NCBI GenBank assembly: GCA_905194315.1
Contig: CAJJRX010000007.1
Coordinates: forward strand, 1 to 64,000
Length of the DNA stretch: 64,000 nt
Direction of reading: 5' to 3'
Source: an uncultured Sutterella sp.
Lineage (GTDB): Bacteria > Pseudomonadota > Gammaproteobacteria > Burkholderiales > Burkholderiaceae_F
Shown in pieces: positions 43,511 to 52,461 of this stretch (position 1 is its first letter; the number at the start of each line of letters is the position of its first letter). The position numbers were made by a program, and so were the translations under genes. Below the pieces are notes generated by a model that was given only the letters and a program-made list of their open reading frames with translations, searched no databases and had not been told where the DNA came from.

Positions 43511-44599
43511 ATGTACGAAGAGGCGCTCAAGCGAGACTATCAGTCCACGGAGGAAAACCAGGAGGATGTTTTACCTTTAGGTGACAGTATTCTTGCCAGT
43601 TGGGTTCGCTCGATCTGCCAGACGGCCAGAGGCTACGGGATTGACCCCGATGACATTATGAAGCGCTCGATGATGAATACAGCGCTTCTGAGTGTCCCGG
43701 ATGCCCGCTATCCGGCGGTGAGTGTGCGTAATTTCTGGGAACAGATCATCAGGGCGACAGGGGATAATCTGTTCGGCCTGCGCTGCGGTGCGGAAATGCA
43801 GGTCTCAGCCCTGCATGGTCTGGGGCTTGCGATTATCACAAGCCATTCTCTTGCGCAGGTGCTTGACCTGGTGACAATCTACTGCAAAGTCATCTCCTCG
43901 ACGATGGACGTGGCACTGCTGCATGACAAGCGCGGTACCAAAATCAGCATCCGCACGCTGCACGGCACTGAGGCGCACAGTTCTGCCGTTCTGGCGCTCC
44001 TGGCGCTGATCGCGCGGCAGGCGAATTCGCTTGCCCAGCGAAAAGTGGTTCCCATCTATATTCACCTCTCGTACGACGGCTGGTCGCCGGAGGAGAAAGT
44101 CCGTCTGGAAAACTATTTCGGCTGCAGAGTGCTCTGCGGCCCTGACTATGAAAACGGTATTGCCTACGCCTACAGTGACATCATCGAGCCTTATGCGAGT
44201 GCAAACGCCGTGCTGCGTGAGGCCAACGAGCGCGTCGTGAAAAACTACCTCACCAAAGTTCACCGCAACTCCTACTGCGTCCGTGTCGAAGAGGAAATCC
44301 ACCGTCTGCTTGAGGCCGGCGAGAAGGTCAAGATTGAGACGGTGGCCAAACATCTCAACATTTCGCCCCGCACGCTTCAGCGCCGTCTCGAGGCCGAAGG
44401 GACGCTCTTTGCTGACGTTTATGAACGCTACCGCCGTCAGCTTGCCCATGATGCGCTGGCGCACACCCAGATGAGCATTACGGAAATCGCCTACAACGTT
44501 GGCTTCTCAGAACTTTCGAACTTCTCGCGCAAGTGTTATCAGTGGTTCGGCTCGAGTCCGCTCGTCTACAGACGACGCATCCAGCAGCTGCAGAACTGA
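43511..44599 (+). CDS. AraC-family regulator (arabinose-binding-like N domain)
   Basis: A 362-residue transcription factor. The N-terminal part (about 25-210) has the arabinose_bd/OruR-like pattern (RCGAEMQVSALHGLGLAI). The C-terminal AraC double helix-turn-helix contains VAKHLNISPRTLQRRLEAEG and ITEIAYNVGFSELSNFSRKCYQWFG. AACGAGGAGGAG precedes the ATG. Sited directly after the ureide genes and close to the allantoin permease, it is a good candidate activator of the island, responding to a ureide or amino acid. This is inference from location. Confidence 0.85.
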   Translation: MYEEALKRDYQSTEENQEDVLPLGDSILASWVRSICQTARGYGIDPDDIMKRSMMNTALLSVPDARYPAVSVRNFWEQIIRATGDNLFGLRCGAEMQVSALHGLGLAIITSHSLAQVLDLVTIYCKVISSTMDVALLHDKRGTKISIRTLHGTEAHSSAVLALLALIARQANSLAQRKVVPIYIHLSYDGWSPEEKVRLENYFGCRVLCGPDYENGIAYAYSDIIEPYASANAVLREANERVVKNYLTKVHRNSYCVRVEEEIHRLLEAGEKVKIETVAKHLNISPRTLQRRLEAEGTLFADVYERYRRQLAHDALAHTQMSITEIAYNVGFSELSNFSRKCYQWFGSSPLVYRRRIQQLQN

Positions 44600-44631
44600 A
44601 ACAGAACGCTAGTTCCTCCTCAGCGCTTCAG

Positions 44632-44657
44632 GTTAAGTAACCCGGAGCGCTTTTTTT
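44632..44657 (+). terminator. Rho-independent terminator
   Basis: AGCGCT pairs with AGCGCT around GGTTA/TAACC and is followed by seven T. Confidence 0.82.
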
Positions 44658-44805
44658 CGCATGTCCGTCACAAGTCGTAAAGGCAATCCCTTAAGGAATG
44701 CGCCCGATTGACGGGGCGGGTGTCCGTTTGATACCTTCAGTAATGTACCATCGGACAGTGTTCTCCTGACCGGAGAACCGGCTGAGCGGGAGGAGGGCTC
44801 ACCAT

Positions 44806-45267
44806 ATGCTGTTGACAATTCTCTACATAGGAGGTTATGGCGCGCTTGTACTGAGTCTGCTCTTTGCAAGTATCGGAGGGGTATCTCTGGGCAGTATCTG
44901 GGGGGCGCCCGTGTGGGTGAGCCTCCTTGTCAGTGCGGCTTTTATGTACGCTCTTTTCCGCGGCGTGAATCACTTTCTTCAGAACCGCTTCCGCAGCGGG
45001 TGCGCTGTCGGGTTTTCAGGCCTGGTGGTGTTCGGTGTGGGATTTGCTTTTCTCTCGTCGCCACTCTGGCGGTTTCAGGGCATGCTGCTCGACCTGGCGC
45101 ATTTCTACCGTCTACTGGGCGCTCCGTATGTGCCTGCCTCGCTGCTTGATGCCGATATGGCCTTTCAGATCTTCGCCGGTACTTTTTTCTTTCCCCTGAT
45201 GCTCGTGACCACTGCGATAACGGTGGTGGTTATGCGGCGCTTCGAAATACTGAAAGAGGGACTTTAA
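44806..45267 (+). CDS. Small membrane protein of unknown function
   Basis: A 153-residue protein with four predicted membrane helices (starting near residues 3, 35, 65 and 120). I do not recognise a family. GGGAGGAGG lies ten bases before the ATG, so translation is likely. It lies alone between the AraC gene and the convergent allantoin permease gene; its stop codon lies inside a terminator hairpin. Confidence 0.6.
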   Translation: MLLTILYIGGYGALVLSLLFASIGGVSLGSIWGAPVWVSLLVSAAFMYALFRGVNHFLQNRFRSGCAVGFSGLVVFGVGFAFLSSPLWRFQGMLLDLAHFYRLLGAPYVPASLLDADMAFQIFAGTFFFPLMLVTTAITVVVMRRFEILKEGL

Positions 45268-45287
45268 GTTCGCACTCAAAGTCCCTC
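45256..45287. terminator. Hairpin between convergent genes
   Basis: GAGGGACTTT pairs perfectly with AAAGTCCCTC; the stem includes the TAA stop of the upstream gene. No T-run, so termination strength is uncertain. Confidence 0.5.
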
Positions 45288-45315
45288 CCGGGTGGAGATT
45301 TACGGCTCTTGTGCC

Positions 45316-46755
45316 TCAGGCGGCCTTTTCCTGAATGACAGCTCTGTTGAGGGTGATGTAGGCGAGTGTCGCAAAGATCATCCCGATGAAGAAGGAGAAG
45401 TTGGACACACCCCATTCAGCCGGCGAGAGGAAGACGACGGCACTGATGAAACCGCCAAAGAGCACAGAGGCGACGGCTTTCACATTAACACCCTTGGTGT
45501 ACCAGTAGGCACCGTTGGGGGTCGGGTCATAAAGACTCGGCACATCAATCTTCTGCTTTTTGATCAGGTAGTAATCAACGATGATCACCCCGTAGAGCGG
45601 CCCGAGCAGACCGGCGAGAACATCAATCGTGTAGTGAATCGTTTCAGGCGAGTTGAACAGATTCCAGGGAAGGATCAGCACGGAGACAACGGCAGCGATC
45701 AGACCGCCGCGACGCCAGGTGATGACCTTCGGGAACACATTCGAGATGTCAAAGGCTGCCGAGACGAAGTTAGCCACGATGTTCACACCGATGGTGGCGA
45801 TCAGCAGTGTGAGACCCATCAGGAGCACAACGAGCGGCGTGTCAAGATAGCCCATCACGTGGATCGGGTCGATCAGCAGCTTCCCGAACACTGCCGGCGT
45901 ACCGGAGATGGTGATCACGGCGATGGAGGAGAAGAAGACGAAGTTGATCGGCAGCCCCCAGAAATTACCGCGCTTCATATGGTCAACACTCTTACAGTAC
46001 TGCGAGAAGTCACCGAAGTTGAGCGTGGGACCGGCAAAGTAGGAAACGATGAGCGAGATACCGACAATGATGTTCCAGAAAGACTGACCCGGTGTGAGTT
46101 CCTTATCGTGCAGGGTAAAGGAGATATTGCTCCAGCCCGCCTTGTAGATGATGTAGATCATCAGCACAAGCATCACAACATACACGGCAGGACCCGCCCA
46201 GTCGATAAAGCGCTTGATCACAGTCATTTTCATCAGAAACAGCAGTGTCTGGAAGAACCACATGGCGATGAAACACCACCAGCCGAGGGTCGAAAGACCC
46301 AGAATGCTGTCTGTGCTGTAGCTGGCAAGATCGGGATAGAAATAAAGGACTGTGACAAGGAGAGCGGTACTGGCGAGATAAGTCTGAATGCCGTACCAGA
46401 CAATGGCAATAATTCCGCGGCTTAATGCAGCAAGGTTGGAGCCGATAACGCCGAAGGCCATACGGGAGATGACAGGGAAGGGCACGGCGTAACGCTGACT
46501 GGGACGACCGATGGTGTTGGCAAGAACCTGAACGATGAGAATCCCGACAATCAGCGAGACAAACACCTGCCAGCCGTTAAGACCCAGTGAGAATAAAGTG
46601 CCCGCAAAGACATAGCCACCAGCACTGTGTACATCCGACATCCAGAATGCAAAGATGTTGTACCAATTCCATGTTTGTTTTGTGGGCAAGAGATCGTCGT
46701 TACTCAGATAGCTGTTGGCACAGCGCCTTTTTAGCTCTTCTATGTCTGTGGTCAT
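45316..46755 (-). CDS. NCS1-family allantoin/nucleobase permease
   Basis: A 479-residue, 12-helix secondary transporter of the NCS1 family. Typical segments are NDDLLPTKQTWNWYNIFAFW near the N-terminus, MSDVHSAGGYVFAGT, FPVISRMAFGVIGSN and the C-terminal YLIKKQKIDVPSLY. It is close to PucI/AllP-like allantoin permeases. The nearby allB, allE and carbamate kinase genes make allantoin the likely substrate, although hydantoin or uracil are possible. It is transcribed toward the island from a 370-base upstream region. Confidence 0.88.
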   Translation of the reverse strand: MTTDIEELKRRCANSYLSNDDLLPTKQTWNWYNIFAFWMSDVHSAGGYVFAGTLFSLGLNGWQVFVSLIVGILIVQVLANTIGRPSQRYAVPFPVISRMAFGVIGSNLAALSRGIIAIVWYGIQTYLASTALLVTVLYFYPDLASYSTDSILGLSTLGWWCFIAMWFFQTLLFLMKMTVIKRFIDWAGPAVYVVMLVLMIYIIYKAGWSNISFTLHDKELTPGQSFWNIIVGISLIVSYFAGPTLNFGDFSQYCKSVDHMKRGNFWGLPINFVFFSSIAVITISGTPAVFGKLLIDPIHVMGYLDTPLVVLLMGLTLLIATIGVNIVANFVSAAFDISNVFPKVITWRRGGLIAAVVSVLILPWNLFNSPETIHYTIDVLAGLLGPLYGVIIVDYYLIKKQKIDVPSLYDPTPNGAYWYTKGVNVKAVASVLFGGFISAVVFLSPAEWGVSNFSFFIGMIFATLAYITLNRAVIQEKAA

Positions 46756-47125
46756 AGCTCTTGTCCTCTCTTATAGTGGTTGTCTTTATGATGACCAAAA
46801 GCGCTAAGAACAGATTGACCCGTCACGCCAAAAACTTATCACATCGTGCCATCTTCCAAAGTAACTAGTTTTCCGGTTGTAACTGTACCGGATATCGAGA
46901 CAAACGGATTAAATCCTTTATATTTAAGCGTTGTAGAGGAAAACCCTAGGATGCGGCTTGATAACCTTTTTCGCTGCATTCAGGGTAAAAACTCAAAAAG
47001 AGGTGGAATTTTTTGATTTTTGACGCCAGTCACAGTTAATCAAAAACGCGTGAAACAGAGATGAGCAGACCCGGCCGTTCAACGGGTCGGGTCTGCCTGA
47101 ATTTATGTTCCCTGATGGGATCGGA
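46756..47125. other. 370-base intergenic region
   Basis: Holds the leftward promoter of the permease gene, not clearly defined, and a hairpin GCAGACCCG/CGGGTCTGC (47065-47096) that may end the carrier transcript from 48385, although no T-run follows. No gene seen. Confidence 0.5.
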
Positions 47126-48385
47126 TTAAACAATAAAGTAGAGCGAGAGCAGCACGACAACGGCAGCCGGTGCTGTGCGCTTGACCACTTCAACGGGCGA
47201 TACACCGGCAACACCGGCGAGCAGAATGATACCGCCGGCGAGCGGGGAGGCCTGACGGCCGATACCGGCAGCGAGCATGGCCAGATAACCAAGCCCGTCA
47301 ATCGTCATGCCGAACTGGGGCGCATGGGGTGTGACCGCCTCGTTAAAGGCAAAGGCAGCCGCGTCACCTGAGCCTGTCAGAACCGCAAGGATAAAGGGTC
47401 CGAAGCTGCCGCCAATTTTGGCAACCTCATTGGCGTGGGTGAGGTAGTTGACGAAAAGGTCAATCAGGCCGGAGGCGCGAAGACCGGCGGCAAACACACC
47501 GGCCGCGATGATGATGCCGAGAATGCTGGCATAGCCTTTACCCATACCGTCGAAGAATTTCTTGGTCACTTCCTGAGGATTGGAGCGGGTGATGGCAAGT
47601 GCATAAGCCGTACCGATCAGCATGGCGGTGGCAACTGACATCTTGAATTCCGGCATGGCAATCTTAAAGCCGACGAGCAGTGCCACAGGAACCAGAGGGG
47701 CGAGCGCATAAAGGATATTCGGTTTTGCGACAGGCTCCTCTGAGGTGTAGGCGGCCGTTTCGGTACCGGTTTTCTTGAAATCCTTGTAGATGAGACAGAC
47801 CACCGTCACACAGACGATGTTGATCAGTGCCAGGGTCAGTGTGGTGGTGAGATGCGCATTGATGAAGCTGATCACATCCATGCTGGCGAGTTTGGCGATA
47901 AAGGGATTGTGCGAGACGCCGGGGTTGAGATAGGCGGGAATCATGCTCGCACCGATGGAGGCTGCGGCAAGGGCGGGATGGAAGCCCGAGCGGACAAGAA
48001 TCGGAATCATCGTCGGTGCAACCGCGGCCGAGAGACCGGCCATGGAGGGGATGGCGATACCGATAAAGCCTGTGACAATCATGCAGGCGGGCAGCAGCAG
48101 AATGCCCAGTTTTTTGAGCGGCCGCATCAGCAGCACAACCAGGTGCAGGTCACACTTGGTCAGAGAGATGACGCCGGCAAAACCCAGCGCAGAACAGATG
48201 GCCACGATCAGACTGCCGTTGGTCATCGACTTGTCGAACTGCTGGAAGGCGATCATGGGCTTGAGTGAGACAAACGCCATCAGAAAACCGGCGGCCAGCA
48301 GCACCAGACGGGTTTCATAGCGTTTAATGAGCGCATAAACTGTGCCAATAACGACGAGTATGGCAAACCAGAGACTGTATTCCAT
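47126..48385 (-). CDS. DcuC-like anaerobic carboxylate carrier
   Basis: A 419-residue membrane protein with about 12 helices, resembling the DcuC family of anaerobic C4-dicarboxylate carriers: a CDLHLVVLLMRPLKKLG segment, GFIGIAIPSMAGLSAA and the C-terminal GGIILLAGVAGVSPVEVVKR. The ATG at 48385 (MEYSLWFAIL) begins at the first helix; a longer reading to 48442 adds an unlikely leader. It is divergent from the FMN/FAD flavoprotein at 48834, so exchange of a reductase substrate or product is plausible, but the flavoprotein is periplasmic and needs no import. Confidence 0.72.
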   Translation of the reverse strand: MEYSLWFAILVVIGTVYALIKRYETRLVLLAAGFLMAFVSLKPMIAFQQFDKSMTNGSLIVAICSALGFAGVISLTKCDLHLVVLLMRPLKKLGILLLPACMIVTGFIGIAIPSMAGLSAAVAPTMIPILVRSGFHPALAAASIGASMIPAYLNPGVSHNPFIAKLASMDVISFINAHLTTTLTLALINIVCVTVVCLIYKDFKKTGTETAAYTSEEPVAKPNILYALAPLVPVALLVGFKIAMPEFKMSVATAMLIGTAYALAITRSNPQEVTKKFFDGMGKGYASILGIIIAAGVFAAGLRASGLIDLFVNYLTHANEVAKIGGSFGPFILAVLTGSGDAAAFAFNEAVTPHAPQFGMTIDGLGYLAMLAAGIGRQASPLAGGIILLAGVAGVSPVEVVKRTAPAAVVVLLSLYFIV

Positions 48386-48688
48386 AGGAAGGTTCCTAGA
48401 GTGAGGCGAAAAATAATTGAAGTCAGTACGCGCGAGTGGCAAAACCGATGTTAAGTATGCTGGTCAGGCTGCGAACATTCGGGTCGGGCAGGCGTGATAT
48501 GTTAAGTATAAGTGCTCAGAAAGAAGGTAAAAATTCTATTGTGCGATTGCGCTCGGGCAATAACCCTGAAAGCGAGACGACATATTCCGCAGTACAGAAA
48601 TATGCGCCCGTGAATATGTACTAACCCGCAGCCGGCAGGAGGCTGTGCTGTTGTGTACCGGTGAGAGTTGAAGTCTGTCTGTTCCGGC
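48386..48688. other. Divergent intergenic region with an 11-bp direct repeat
   Basis: ATGTTAAGTAT occurs at 48448-48458 and 48499-48509, 51 bases apart (about five helical turns). No gene is seen. The spacing could suit a regulator bound on one DNA face. Confidence 0.35.
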
Positions 48689-48736
48689 CACTACCTCCCT
48701 CGGGAGGTAGTGCAGGAGAGTGCGGGTCGATAGAAT
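48689..48736 (+). promoter_or_regulatory. Redox promoter with full GGGAGGTAGTG palindrome
   Basis: CACTACCTCCC (48689-48699) and GGGAGGTAGTG (48702-48712) form a perfect 11-bp inverted repeat around TC. A -10-like TAGAAT lies at 48731-48736, exactly 18 bases after the box, as at 16731 and 29504. It drives the flavoprotein at 48834. Confidence 0.75.
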
Positions 48737-48833
48737 CAGAACGTCTCCCGAGAGGAATCCGTCCCGGCAGGGCGTGCCGGTCAGTGCCGCAAGCCGGACG
48801 TTCTCTCCACAGTCTCTGAAGAGGAATCTCACT

Positions 48834-50642
48834 ATGACGATGAAGAAAAAATTACTGGTCTCTGCCATCGCTGCCTCGTTTACACTCGCCGCTTCCGTGG
48901 CCGGTGCTGCCGCTTTCAAGGCCGGCACCTACACGGCTACCGCCCCCGGTATCCATGGTGACGTAACGGTTCAGGTTACTTTCAGCGCCGATAAGATCAC
49001 TGATGTGAAGGTGATTAAGCAGTCCGAAACTGTCGGTATCGGTTCCAAGGCAGTGGAAGTCCTTCCTTCGCGCATCGTTGAACGTCAGTCCCCCAACATT
49101 GACGGTGTGGCCGGTGCCACCATTACTTCCAAGGCAATCCGCATGGCGGTTGCTGACTGCGTAAAGCAGGCCGGTGAAGATCCGATGAAGCTTGTGCCCC
49201 TTGCTGTGAAGGCCAAAGGCGGTGAGAAACAGCTCGAAACCGACATGGTTGTTGTCGGTGGCGGCGGCTCCGGTATGTCTGCCACAATCCGCGGCCGCAT
49301 GAACGGGCTGAAGGTCATTCTGGTTGAAAAAATGCCCTATATCGGTGGTGCAGCTGCTATCTCCGGCGGTCAGGTGGTCGCGCAGGGCTCGAAGCTGCAG
49401 AAGGAATTCGGTGTGAAGGATGACTCGCCCGAATCCATGATCAAGGACTTTATGGCCAACGGTCATAACCTCAACGACCCGAAAAAGATTTCTCTGTATG
49501 CACACAATGTCGGCGCCACGATCGACTGGCTGCATGAAAAAGTCGGTGTGAAATTCGTCCCGAACGACCTCCCGTATCTGGCCGAATACTCCCACCGTCG
49601 TGCACTGGAGTTTGAAGGCGGTGCCAAGACGATGGCCCAGCATCTGCGTGAAGTGATCGCTGGTAACGGTGCACAGGTGTACTACAACACGCGTGTGCAG
49701 AAGCTCCTCACCGATAAGAGCGGCCGCGTGATCGGCGTGGAAGCCGTTGATGACAATGGTGTGAAGTACACCATCAAGGCAAAGGCGACGCTGCTGACGA
49801 CAGGGGGCTTTGGCAACAACAAGGACATGCTCTCTGAGCCGGTGAAGTCCGCGCTTTATTACGGTCCTGTCTCCTCAACCGGTGACGGCCACAAGATGGC
49901 CATGGCGCTCGGCGCCAAGACGCAGCTGATGCAGTACGGCAAGCGTTATCCGAACGGTATTGAAGTCGCGCCCGGTATTGCCAAGTCCACCATCTATGCA
50001 AACGTTGGTGCTTTCGATCAGGCCGGTATTCTTGTCGATGTCAACGGCAAGCGTTTTGTCAACGAAAAGGCTTCCAACCGTCACATTCTGGATCCGATGA
50101 TGGAAACGCCCAATCACATGGCTTATGTCTTCATGGACCAGAAGTCCTGGGAAGGCTTCTACAAGCGTCTGCCTGAGACTGGTGTCTCGCATGAGGATGC
50201 GGACAAGTATCTTGCCAGCAACGGCAAGACCAAGCCTCTCTTTGTCAAGGGCAACACGATTGAAGAGGCGGCCAAACTTGCCGGCGTCAATGCTGAAAAC
50301 CTCAAAGCAACCGTGGCTCGTTACAACGAGTTTGTGAAGGCCAAGAAGGATGCTGATTTCGACCGTCCCGTGCAGTACATGAAGGCCGAGATATCCGCTC
50401 AGGGTCCGTACTACATCGTTGAGCAGAAGCCCCGCTTTGCCACGACGATGGGCGGTGTGATGACGGATGATAACCTCAACATCATCAAGACCGACGGCAA
50501 GGTGATTCCCGGACTTTATGCTGCCGGTGAACTCGTTGGCGGTGTGATGGGTGACGACTCGCCTGCTGGTGCCAATGTCGGCTGGGCTCTGACCTCCGGC
50601 CGTGTGGCAGCTGACGCTATCACCAAGGCGATCCGCAAGTAA
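48834..50642 (+). CDS. Periplasmic FMN_bind/FAD flavoprotein reductase
   Basis: A 602-residue exported protein: Sec signal (KKKLLVSAIAASFTLAASVAG), FMN_bind domain to about residue 110 with the flavinylation motif DGVAGAT, then a flavocytochrome c FAD domain (MVVVGGGGSGMSATIRGR). GAGGAA precedes the ATG at 48834. The active site deviates from fumarate reductase: FATTMGG has Thr where the catalytic His is usual, and VMGDDSPAGANVGWALTSGR replaces the NRLGG Arg region. The Arg in GKRFVNE is kept. It differs from the 31316 protein in the same places, so the two probably use different substrates. Its promoter has the shared redox box. Confidence 0.86.
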   Translation: MTMKKKLLVSAIAASFTLAASVAGAAAFKAGTYTATAPGIHGDVTVQVTFSADKITDVKVIKQSETVGIGSKAVEVLPSRIVERQSPNIDGVAGATITSKAIRMAVADCVKQAGEDPMKLVPLAVKAKGGEKQLETDMVVVGGGGSGMSATIRGRMNGLKVILVEKMPYIGGAAAISGGQVVAQGSKLQKEFGVKDDSPESMIKDFMANGHNLNDPKKISLYAHNVGATIDWLHEKVGVKFVPNDLPYLAEYSHRRALEFEGGAKTMAQHLREVIAGNGAQVYYNTRVQKLLTDKSGRVIGVEAVDDNGVKYTIKAKATLLTTGGFGNNKDMLSEPVKSALYYGPVSSTGDGHKMAMALGAKTQLMQYGKRYPNGIEVAPGIAKSTIYANVGAFDQAGILVDVNGKRFVNEKASNRHILDPMMETPNHMAYVFMDQKSWEGFYKRLPETGVSHEDADKYLASNGKTKPLFVKGNTIEEAAKLAGVNAENLKATVARYNEFVKAKKDADFDRPVQYMKAEISAQGPYYIVEQKPRFATTMGGVMTDDNLNIIKTDGKVIPGLYAAGELVGGVMGDDSPAGANVGWALTSGRVAADAITKAIRK

Positions 50643-50664
50643 TTCCCGGTTTCGCGCAAATCAA

Positions 50665-50707
50665 GACTGCCGTGTACAGGTTCTCTGTATGCGGCAGTCG
50701 TCGTTTT
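50665..50707 (+). terminator. Rho-independent terminator
   Basis: GACTGCCG pairs with CGGCAGTC, extended by TACAG/CTGTA, followed by GTCGTTTT. Confidence 0.72.
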
Positions 50708-50908
50708 GGAGACGTGATCCGGAACAGTTTTTCCGCCGGAAGCACCCGGCTGGAGACCGTACGGTCAGCGCTGCCAGCAGAGAAACAAAAACTCACAAAC
50801 ACGCAATTTTGAAGGCGTTAGAAAGCCTCTGGAAGAGGCATTATGTATTCATCCGTTCGGATGATGCTGTCCGGACCGGGAAACGAAAGATGTTTTTGAG
50901 GAGCCGGT

Positions 50909-51598
50909 ATGGTTCAAAAGTCTAATGTTGCTAAGTGCTCTTCCTACAGTTTTGCCGAGGAGGTGGCCAATTCGATTACACATGGTGTGGCGGCATTACT
51001 GAGCATCGCGGCTCTGGTCGTGATGATATGGTATGCGGTGACGCATACAGGTCAGACGAGCGCTGTGGTCAGCGCCGCAGTGTTCGGCAGCTCAATGGTG
51101 ATTCTCTACACAATTTCCACGCTTTATCATGCCGTACCCAGAGGCAAGGCCAAGGAGATACTGCAGATCTTTGATCACGGGGCAATCTACCTCATGATTG
51201 CCGGATCCTACACCCCGTTCTGTCTGGTCAGTCTTAACGGCGTGACCGGATGGGTGCTCTGTTCTGTGGTCTGGGCGATTGCTCTGTTCGGGATGCTGTT
51301 TCAGCCGCTGCTGATGAAGCGGGCGGACTGGCTCAACTGCATTCTCTATCTGCTGCTTGGCTGGGCGGTGGTTGTTGTGATTAAACCGCTGATTGCTGTT
51401 CTGCCTACGGGCGGTCTCTGGCTGCTGGTTGCGGGCGGTATTGTCTACTCCGTCGGGGTGGTGTTCTACCTCTGGGAAAAGATTCCCTTCAATCACGCCA
51501 TCTGGCACGTCTTTGTGCTCGCCGGAACGCTTTTGCAGTTTCTCTCCGTTATTCTCTATGTTCTCCCCTCGGCAAACACCATTATGCCTGTGCTCTAG
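50909..51598 (+). CDS. Hemolysin III family (YqfA-like) membrane protein
   Basis: A 229-residue, seven-helix membrane protein of the PAQR/hemolysin III family. Landmarks are SFAEEVANSITHGVAALL, YTISTLYHAVPRGKAKEIL, FDHGAIYLMIAGSYTPF and FNHAIWHVFVLAG, whose His and Asp residues form a metal site. Bacterial members are linked to membrane homeostasis; toxin activity is not implied. AGGAG lies a few bases before the ATG. It is a single gene between terminators. Confidence 0.88.
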   Translation: MVQKSNVAKCSSYSFAEEVANSITHGVAALLSIAALVVMIWYAVTHTGQTSAVVSAAVFGSSMVILYTISTLYHAVPRGKAKEILQIFDHGAIYLMIAGSYTPFCLVSLNGVTGWVLCSVVWAIALFGMLFQPLLMKRADWLNCILYLLLGWAVVVVIKPLIAVLPTGGLWLLVAGGIVYSVGVVFYLWEKIPFNHAIWHVFVLAGTLLQFLSVILYVLPSANTIMPVL

Positions 51599-51624
51599 CA
51601 GCTGATCTGCCTTCAGAGCCAACT

Positions 51625-51653
51625 GCCGGCGATGTTGTGTCGCCGGCTTTTTT
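51625..51653 (+). terminator. Rho-independent terminator
   Basis: GCCGGCGA pairs with TCGCCGGC and is followed by TTTTTT. Confidence 0.88.
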
Positions 51654-51825
51654 GTAAGCGGACAGTGCTGATCACAGAAGGTGGGCCGTCAGCACACATA
51701 CTGCTCAAAAAACTGATATTTTTAATCTTGAGTATTTCCGGGAAGTCATCCCGGAGCAAAAGGTGTTGCAACAGCGCACCAGACTGATCCGACCTGATTT
51801 TCAGCCGACTCCGAAGGGGGGCGAA

Positions 51826-52347
51826 ATGAGCGTTTTACTTGATAAGTATATTGAGGCTCACGAGAAGCATCCACAGATGATGAGCATTGCCGGCAAACTG
51901 ATCAATCTGGCTTACAAGATCATGTCGTTGCTGGTGTTCCTGTCAATTCCGCTGCTATTTATTTATGTGTTTTCGTTTGAAAAATTTTTGCTTGAGCACC
52001 TGACGGACAACAAATTTGCTGTCTGGGCTGTGATTGCGGTCACGGCGGTCTCGGGTCTGCTTATTACAAGGTATTTGTGCAGAGGAAAGTTTGCCACGAA
52101 ATATCCGTTAATCGCGCTGATGTCTGTTGCAATGGGCGTGATTACCTACTGGCGGGAAACCGGTCAGATGGTTTATGCCGAAACCTGGTTTGTGTTTCCG
52201 GCGTTTTTTGCTCTGCTGATCCTGTTTTCACTGATTTTCCGCCGTGCACAGGAAAATTTTATGTATCTGCTCTGGGTCCTGATTGCGGACAATCCCAAAG
52301 AGCGATACCTGCGATACAGAGAGGTGCAGAACATTCGGAAACGCTAG
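51826..52347 (+). CDS. Membrane protein of unknown function
   Basis: A 173-residue protein with four hydrophobic segments (about residues 30-50, 65-85, 92-108 and 122-142) and a basic C-terminus (RYLRYREVQNIRKR). I do not recognise the family. AAGGGGGG lies just before the ATG at 51826; the frame extends upstream to 51763 but without a ribosome site. It has no clear link to its neighbours. Confidence 0.6.
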   Translation: MSVLLDKYIEAHEKHPQMMSIAGKLINLAYKIMSLLVFLSIPLLFIYVFSFEKFLLEHLTDNKFAVWAVIAVTAVSGLLITRYLCRGKFATKYPLIALMSVAMGVITYWRETGQMVYAETWFVFPAFFALLILFSLIFRRAQENFMYLLWVLIADNPKERYLRYREVQNIRKR

Positions 52348-52461
52348 CCTGAAGGTGCCGTCTGCAGTGCCTCAGGAAATTAATCCCGGGGACGGCCCTG
52401 GACGGCCCCCTTTGTAGCTGCTAAGCTCCCGGGTGATTAAGTATTCATTTTTCCGGGAATC

